DNA from: Saccharomycopsis fibuligera x Saccharomycopsis cf. fibuligera
Lineage: Eukaryota > Ascomycota > Saccharomycetes > Ascoideales > Saccharomycopsidaceae
Assembly: GCA_001936135.1 (NCBI GenBank)
Contig: CP012811.1
Location: forward strand, 1,550,001 to 1,614,000
Length of the DNA: 64,000 bases
Direction: 5' to 3'
Of this stretch, positions 59,369-64,000 are shown one piece after another. The notes below the pieces were generated by a model, which had not been told where the DNA came from, made no database searches, and was given only the letters and a program-made list of their open reading frames with translations. A program made the position numbers and the translations under genes. Each line of letters opens with the position of its first letter. Positions within the stretch are counted from its first letter, which is position 1.

Positions 59369-59983
59369 GCGCAGCGGATTTTTTTAGTTTTTTTCTTTTC
59401 TTTTCTTTTTTTTTTTTTGTTATTGACAATACTCTTCTTTTTTATTTAGACTTTAAATGATGAATGAATAGAATAATCATATTTTTATAAAACTCCTTAT
59501 AGAGACTTTTCTGAATTTTTCTTTGAATGAAATATTATTCATCTCGTTCTTTTGGTTTTGCATGATAATAAATCGACAGTGTTTTTTATGGATGTTTGGT
59601 TTAATGCTTTTGTAGTAGGTTGTAGCTTTTTTGAGGTTTTATTTACTGCCACAAAACGTCTAGCGATAAAGAGTATTATTTGAGTATTAAGGGCTTTCAA
59701 TAAATACAGAAACATAACTGGTTTATCAGACATCAAAGGCTACATTTCGAAGCCTATGATGGGAAAAAAGAATTACTCAGATCTTATATCAAGATGCGTT
59801 TACTAGAACAGAACTGTCAGTTTGATGCTCCCCTCACTAGCGCATGTTGAGCGCAGGGCTGTCGCGGGAAAAAAACTATCCATACACTGCAGACCACATC
59901 TGCGCCTATGATACACGGTACCAGTTATTATACGCAGAGCCCTCAAACTAAGATGTGCCTTTCAAACGTATTCAAAATCACAG

Positions 59984-60014
<31 letters not shown>

Positions 60015-61789
60015 GGTTTTCTGAAACTGATAAACACTGAAGAGCAAGTGGTACGACATTCTATAAAGGTAATGCCATAATTGAATATCTTTTTCCGCGT
60101 GATATTATGAAAATTGTGTTACAGTTTCTTCAAACACTAGTATCCTTTGATCTTATTTTCTTTGAAGCATTCGCTAACTTGTGATCTCTAAAGCAAACCA
60201 GTGCCAAAGAAAGGCTGAAAATAAAAAACACTATGATCTACTTGATTCAAAAAAATTCGAAGAACAAGTATTTTTAGCTGCCTCTGCTTGATTGTTTAAA
60301 AGCTCCCCAGGAGCTTCATCGTTCGCAAACACAAAGTATAATGTTTTTAGTAATAGTCTTTCACTTTCAAAAATACATGCACATATATGACCATATGACT
60401 AAGTAGTATAAATAGTAACCAACATATTTATAGGCATTGAGATACCGAATATAGGTTCTGGTTTAACAGTATTAAAAATAGAAATTACGTAATGCGCGCA
60501 GGAAATCCAAAAAGTAAAAATAAAATCAGTAATCTTTTGCAACAATAACGTTTTTTTTTGTGGCTCCGGCATGTCGGTCGTCTATTTTAAAACACGCAGG
60601 CGTCGACATGCATATGCAAGATATATTTGACGAGGGCAAATTTTTGAAATAAAAGTGAAGCCGACCTGAAGCAAAGGGCCCCTGGGCCTCTTTTTGATTG
60701 AAGTAATTTGCGATCTGATTTTAATCTTCGATAAGAGTTTTATTAAGAGCTTGTAATTTATAAGTGGCTTAGTTGATCAAGTGCTTTAGGTTCAATTCAT
60801 GAAATGAAACTGAAATTTCTGTATTTGTCGAGGTAGAATATGATCAGTAACAACTCTGCTTTTAAAGACAGTAGTCCTAGCGGCAGCGCTACTGGACCTA
60901 TGGTGAATAGTCTTTACTGTGCTATGCATGAATGTATCAAATAAGCCCTAAAGTTACGCTTCTTCTCTTCTTGGTTATACTTCCATGTCGTCTATTGTGA
61001 GACCTGCACAAAGCAGAGTTTCCAAACTCTTGAGATGTTTGCCAAACTAGTGCTAACACTATGGTGTACGGCTGAGGGGTCTACATTGTCAAACCTGAAG
61101 GGCCAAAACTTTTCAAATATTCGCTGGCTTAAACCAGTGTAGAATAATGGAGCAATTGACTTATTATCATAATACAATTAAGTAGAAAAGACTTGGGAAG
61201 TAGCAATTGTTGGATGTCGTTTAGCCAAATTCACATTGTGTAGTTTCTGATGGAAACTTTTTGTGTTCACTTTGACCAATATTCTAAATTTGGACTTCTA
61301 ATTTTGATCAAGACTATCCGTAAAGTAAAAGTTATTTTTAATGATCATAATGCATCTTTATTCCCCCTTCCACTTTGTAGTACTGCAACAACTAGGCAGT
61401 ATGATCGTTTGAAAACTTTTTCATTCAGCCGAATTTGATTGGCTAGAAGAAGTCCAAGCAGCATAGTAAAGGCTATGTGCTAAATATACCTTTCATTATA
61501 TAGACTTGTCTTAGTTTAGACGATCTACCTCATCATCCCACACGTTGCACTCTTGTCTCAGAATACTGTCAGGAGCATACATAGTAAAGCTAGTCCTTTT
61601 GGCTGGTATAAGTACAAACGGGTTCCCACTTAATATTTTTTACTGAATGTAAGTTATAGACAGGATCTTATCTCACTTAAAACTCGAGACTTTTTCTTTT
61701 ATATAATTTAACCTACTTCCTTGTTGAGCTCTTTCATTGTCTTCATTCTTAGCCTTCATATCTGAAACTCATTATAACCATCACGAACA
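59369..61789. other. 2.4-kb gene-free spacer upstream of the wall-protein gene
   Basis: AT-rich with T/A tracts at about 59403-59420 and 59983-60014 (T run meeting an A run). There is no ORF of note, tRNA or recognisable RNA gene, and no conspicuous inverted repeat that would suggest a centromere. It probably serves as a long regulated promoter, as often seen for wall-protein genes. Confidence 0.5.
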
Positions 61790-63163
61790 ATGTTTTTGAA
61801 AAGCTTACTTCCAGTAAGTGCACTACTTGGTCTTGTCACAATAATCCAACCAGTTGCTTCCGCGACTAGCTCAGACTCCAAAGATTTCTTCTTATTTTCG
61901 ATTTCTGGAACCCAGAACAGTGATGTACAATATGTTCAAGTTCAGGTCAAATCCAACCAATTGATAATCCCAACTGATGCTAATGCTATATCGGTCAACA
62001 ACAACAGCGATAGCAACAGTGATAAGAATAACTTCAAGGGCCAGATATGGAAAAATGGCTACTTGAGTCACGAAGGTAGCAGCAGCAACACCAACAGTGA
62101 CGATAGTTACGTGGTGGTGGTTGACAAAAATTCAAAGCAATTGACTTTAAAAAATAGCGCCAAACAGCCAGGAGCTGGTCCTTTTAGTATTTCCAATAAT
62201 GCGTTGAAATTGGAGAGATCGCAGAGTTTTGTCGCATGCAAAGAGAAAAATGATGATTATTTTGGTATCTACACAAATGGCTACGATTGTGCCAATGGTA
62301 AGAAATATAATATTAATTTGAGAACTAATTTGGTGGGAAGTATTGACACTTTGGAGAGCTATGAGCCGAGTGAAACCGAGAGCTCACAATTCAATGCTGC
62401 TAGCTATACCACAAGTAGTAGCAGTACTACTCATTCATCTTCAGCATCATCTTCGGCACTATCTTCATCATCATCAGCATCATCTTCGTCTTCAAGTTCA
62501 TTTTCAGCACCATCTTCATCCTCTTCCAAAACATTCAGCTCGTCTTCCAGCACAACTTCCAAGTTTTCAAGCTCATCTAGTGCTAGCTCCGAGGAAACTG
62601 TTAAAGGTTCATCCAGCTCATCTGAAGAACCTTCTTCATTTTCCAGCTCTCGCGCCCAAAGCAGTACTGTCACTAGTGTTTCTGCAAGTACCACCGCTGA
62701 GAACACTTCAATATTAACCTTAAGCTTAACTTCAACTTCTGCTACATCGTTTTCTGGTTCCGTTGCCTCATCTACTGCAATTTCAAGCACAACTACAATT
62801 GAAGGTTTAAGTGAAATGATCTCCGCTACCCAACCAATCCCAACACCATCAGCCACTTCAGCTTCTTCATTAGGCGAAGATGCCGACGTTTCATCATCCA
62901 CACCATCAGCACCATCAGCATTATCATCATTATCAGAAGCGTCTAGTTCTCCATCAATTTACCAGTCCACCTTGTTTTCCATATCAGTGGATAGCTCCGA
63001 TGATTATACTTCCAGCGTCGCTATTGCCACTACTTTCTTCGCTGGTGCTTCTACCCCAAGAGTACCGATGATTGCAGTTGCTAGACATGGTAGTGCTTTG
63101 GGATTGTTGAGCTCCGTTTTTGTTGGTGTCTTTGGCAGCTTGTTGGTATTGTTGCTTGCTTAA
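61790..63163 (+). CDS. GPI-anchored Ser-rich cell wall protein
   Basis: A 457-residue secreted protein. A signal peptide (FLKSLLPVSALLGLVTIIQP, cleavage near VASA) precedes a folded domain of about 180 residues. That domain has two Cys (SFVACKEKNDDYFGIYTNGY and DCANG), IWKNGYLSHEG and repeated VVVDKNSKQLTL-type strands. From about 205 to 405 it is an almost pure Ser/Thr/Ala stalk, expected to be heavily O-mannosylated. The C-terminus has small residues (FFAGAS) followed by a hydrophobic tail (LGLLSSVFVGVFGSLLVLLLA), the pattern for GPI attachment. I do not recognise the N-terminal domain beyond a resemblance to Candida GPI wall proteins. The 2.4-kb upstream region suggests tight regulation. 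Confidence 0.88.
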   Translation: MFLKSLLPVSALLGLVTIIQPVASATSSDSKDFFLFSISGTQNSDVQYVQVQVKSNQLIIPTDANAISVNNNSDSNSDKNNFKGQIWKNGYLSHEGSSSNTNSDDSYVVVVDKNSKQLTLKNSAKQPGAGPFSISNNALKLERSQSFVACKEKNDDYFGIYTNGYDCANGKKYNINLRTNLVGSIDTLESYEPSETESSQFNAASYTTSSSSTTHSSSASSSALSSSSSASSSSSSSFSAPSSSSSKTFSSSSSTTSKFSSSSSASSEETVKGSSSSSEEPSSFSSSRAQSSTVTSVSASTTAENTSILTLSLTSTSATSFSGSVASSTAISSTTTIEGLSEMISATQPIPTPSATSASSLGEDADVSSSTPSAPSALSSLSEASSSPSIYQSTLFSISVDSSDDYTSSVAIATTFFAGASTPRVPMIAVARHGSALGLLSSVFVGVFGSLLVLLLA

Positions 63164-64000
63164 GAAGCCGGTATTCATCAAATATAATACCTTTTTTGTC
63201 TCTTTTTTACCATCTCATAGAAGAAGCATGCTCAAAGGAGCGCTCTTTTTTATTTCGCATGTATCCTTTACGGATACTTTGTCAGCATTATTTAGGCATT
63301 ACAATTTCTTTTAAAGCTATTGTTTATTTTCCCCTCCCCATTTGGGTTTCTATAGCATATCATTTCTATTTCTGTTAGGTGTATCTTATTTGATGTTCAA
63401 TTATTCTTTTGCCTATCTTTTCATTATTTTTTTTTTTTTTTTTTTTTTTTTCATTTTTTCATTTTCATTCTTCTTTCTTTGTCTAGCTTAATTTTCTCTG
63501 CTTTATCTCTTTTGCCCTTGAAGGCTTATTTATGAATTTATCTTGATGTTTGCATTGTTTTAATTTATTGTTTGCACTATTTTTACGCACTGACAAACTA
63601 CAAAGTAAAAAAATGTACTTTGTGTTCTTGAAACCCAAAAGCAAATGACTTGGAATCAACCAGCTGACAGGCAGAACCCTGAGCAAGTTAACAAAAAAAA
63701 AAAAAAAAAACCAACCTTACTGCAGTCGCAGTACGGTTTAGAACAATAAAAAGAAAAGAATCAATGCACAATCGTTTACCAGAAAACTGCTAAGGATACC
63801 GCAATAAGTGAATGCAATTAGCCACCTCAGGAACTTATGCTTGCGGTATATAAAAAAAAAGCCAATTTTGCCAAAATTTTGTCGAAACAACCAATCTACA
63901 GTTTATTCTATCCATGGATAAATGACTAAAGTTGGCACAGTCACCAAAGCTCGACTAAAGCTACTGCTGCAGTCACTACTTCTGGTGTATATAAAAAAAA
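63164..64000. other. Right-end spacer
   Basis: 837 bases with a T25 tract (63427-63451), an A18-type run near 63693 and two TATATAAAA elements (about 63847 and 63989). These may be the promoter of a rightward gene outside the window. No gene is visible here. Confidence 0.5.

Noticed and set aside
60762-60800. tRNA-like stretch with TGGCTTAGTTGATC and GGTTCAATTC
   Set aside because: The A-box-like and B-box-like pieces are too close together for a D arm, anticodon arm and T arm; no cloverleaf can be drawn.
59369-61789. Gene-free 2.4 kb as a centromere
   Set aside because: No flanking inverted repeats or other centromere mark are visible; a long promoter is the simpler reading. A CENP-A map would decide.
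1-64000. LTR, retroelement or other virus-derived fossils
   Set aside because: I saw no gag/pol-like, capsid-like or integrase-like frame and no clear terminal repeats, though a short diverged solo LTR could escape reading by eye.

Overview
The window is nuclear DNA of an ascomycete yeast. It has compact, mostly intronless genes with Saccharomycotina families (RMD9, AGC1, CLD1-type hydrolase, SAS2, GTR2, BUD7/BCH1-type exomer adaptor) and a secreted-aspartyl-protease locus typical of Candida relatives. The few introns have GTATGT or GTACGT donors and TACTAAC-type branch points and sit just after start codons. Dense Asn, Gln, Ser and Ala runs and many 20-33 bp poly(dA:dT) tracts point to the CUG-Ser clade; Lodderomyces elongisporus is my best guess, by inference only. 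If the clade is right, CTG codons should be read as serine. No rRNA, CRISPR array, transposon or virus-derived element was recognised.

Layout. 1-16 kb: metacaspase MCA1, an Asn-rich membrane protein, a tRNA-Glu(CUC) carrying a 22-nt intron, mitochondrial RMD9, proteasome ATPase RPT6, then a low-complexity protein set among long gene-poor, locally GC-rich spacers. 16-31 kb: AGC1 carrier, XRN1/KEM1 exonuclease with an unusual RGG tail, BUD13, an interrupted secreted aspartyl protease, and COX19 with an intron. 31-45 kb: a single-pass protein that looks like an autophagy receptor, SAS2 and GTR2 from a divergent promoter, a tail-anchored-like unknown, a Sac7/Bag7/Ecm25-type RhoGAP protein, a spliced RCR-family membrane protein with a PPxY motif, and a 2OG-Fe(II) oxygenase. 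46-64 kb: UBA2, a spliced BUD7/BCH1 exomer adaptor, elongation factor 2 with a 4-nt first coding exon, a Med9-like Mediator subunit with an acidic tail, a CLD1-type mitochondrial hydrolase, and a GPI-anchored Ser-rich wall protein.

The genes are a normal mixed chromosomal set: protein turnover and SUMO (RPT6, UBA2), mRNA decay and splicing (XRN1, BUD13), mitochondrial biogenesis (RMD9, AGC1, COX19, CLD1-like), nutrient and trafficking control (GTR2, BUD7/BCH1, RCR-like) and cell wall or secretion (GPI protein, aspartyl protease, RhoGAP). No operon-like cluster is present. Four spliced gene models were rebuilt by hand (COX19, RCR-like, BUD7/BCH1-like, EF2); each restores a conserved or expected N-terminus that the uninterrupted reading frame lacks.
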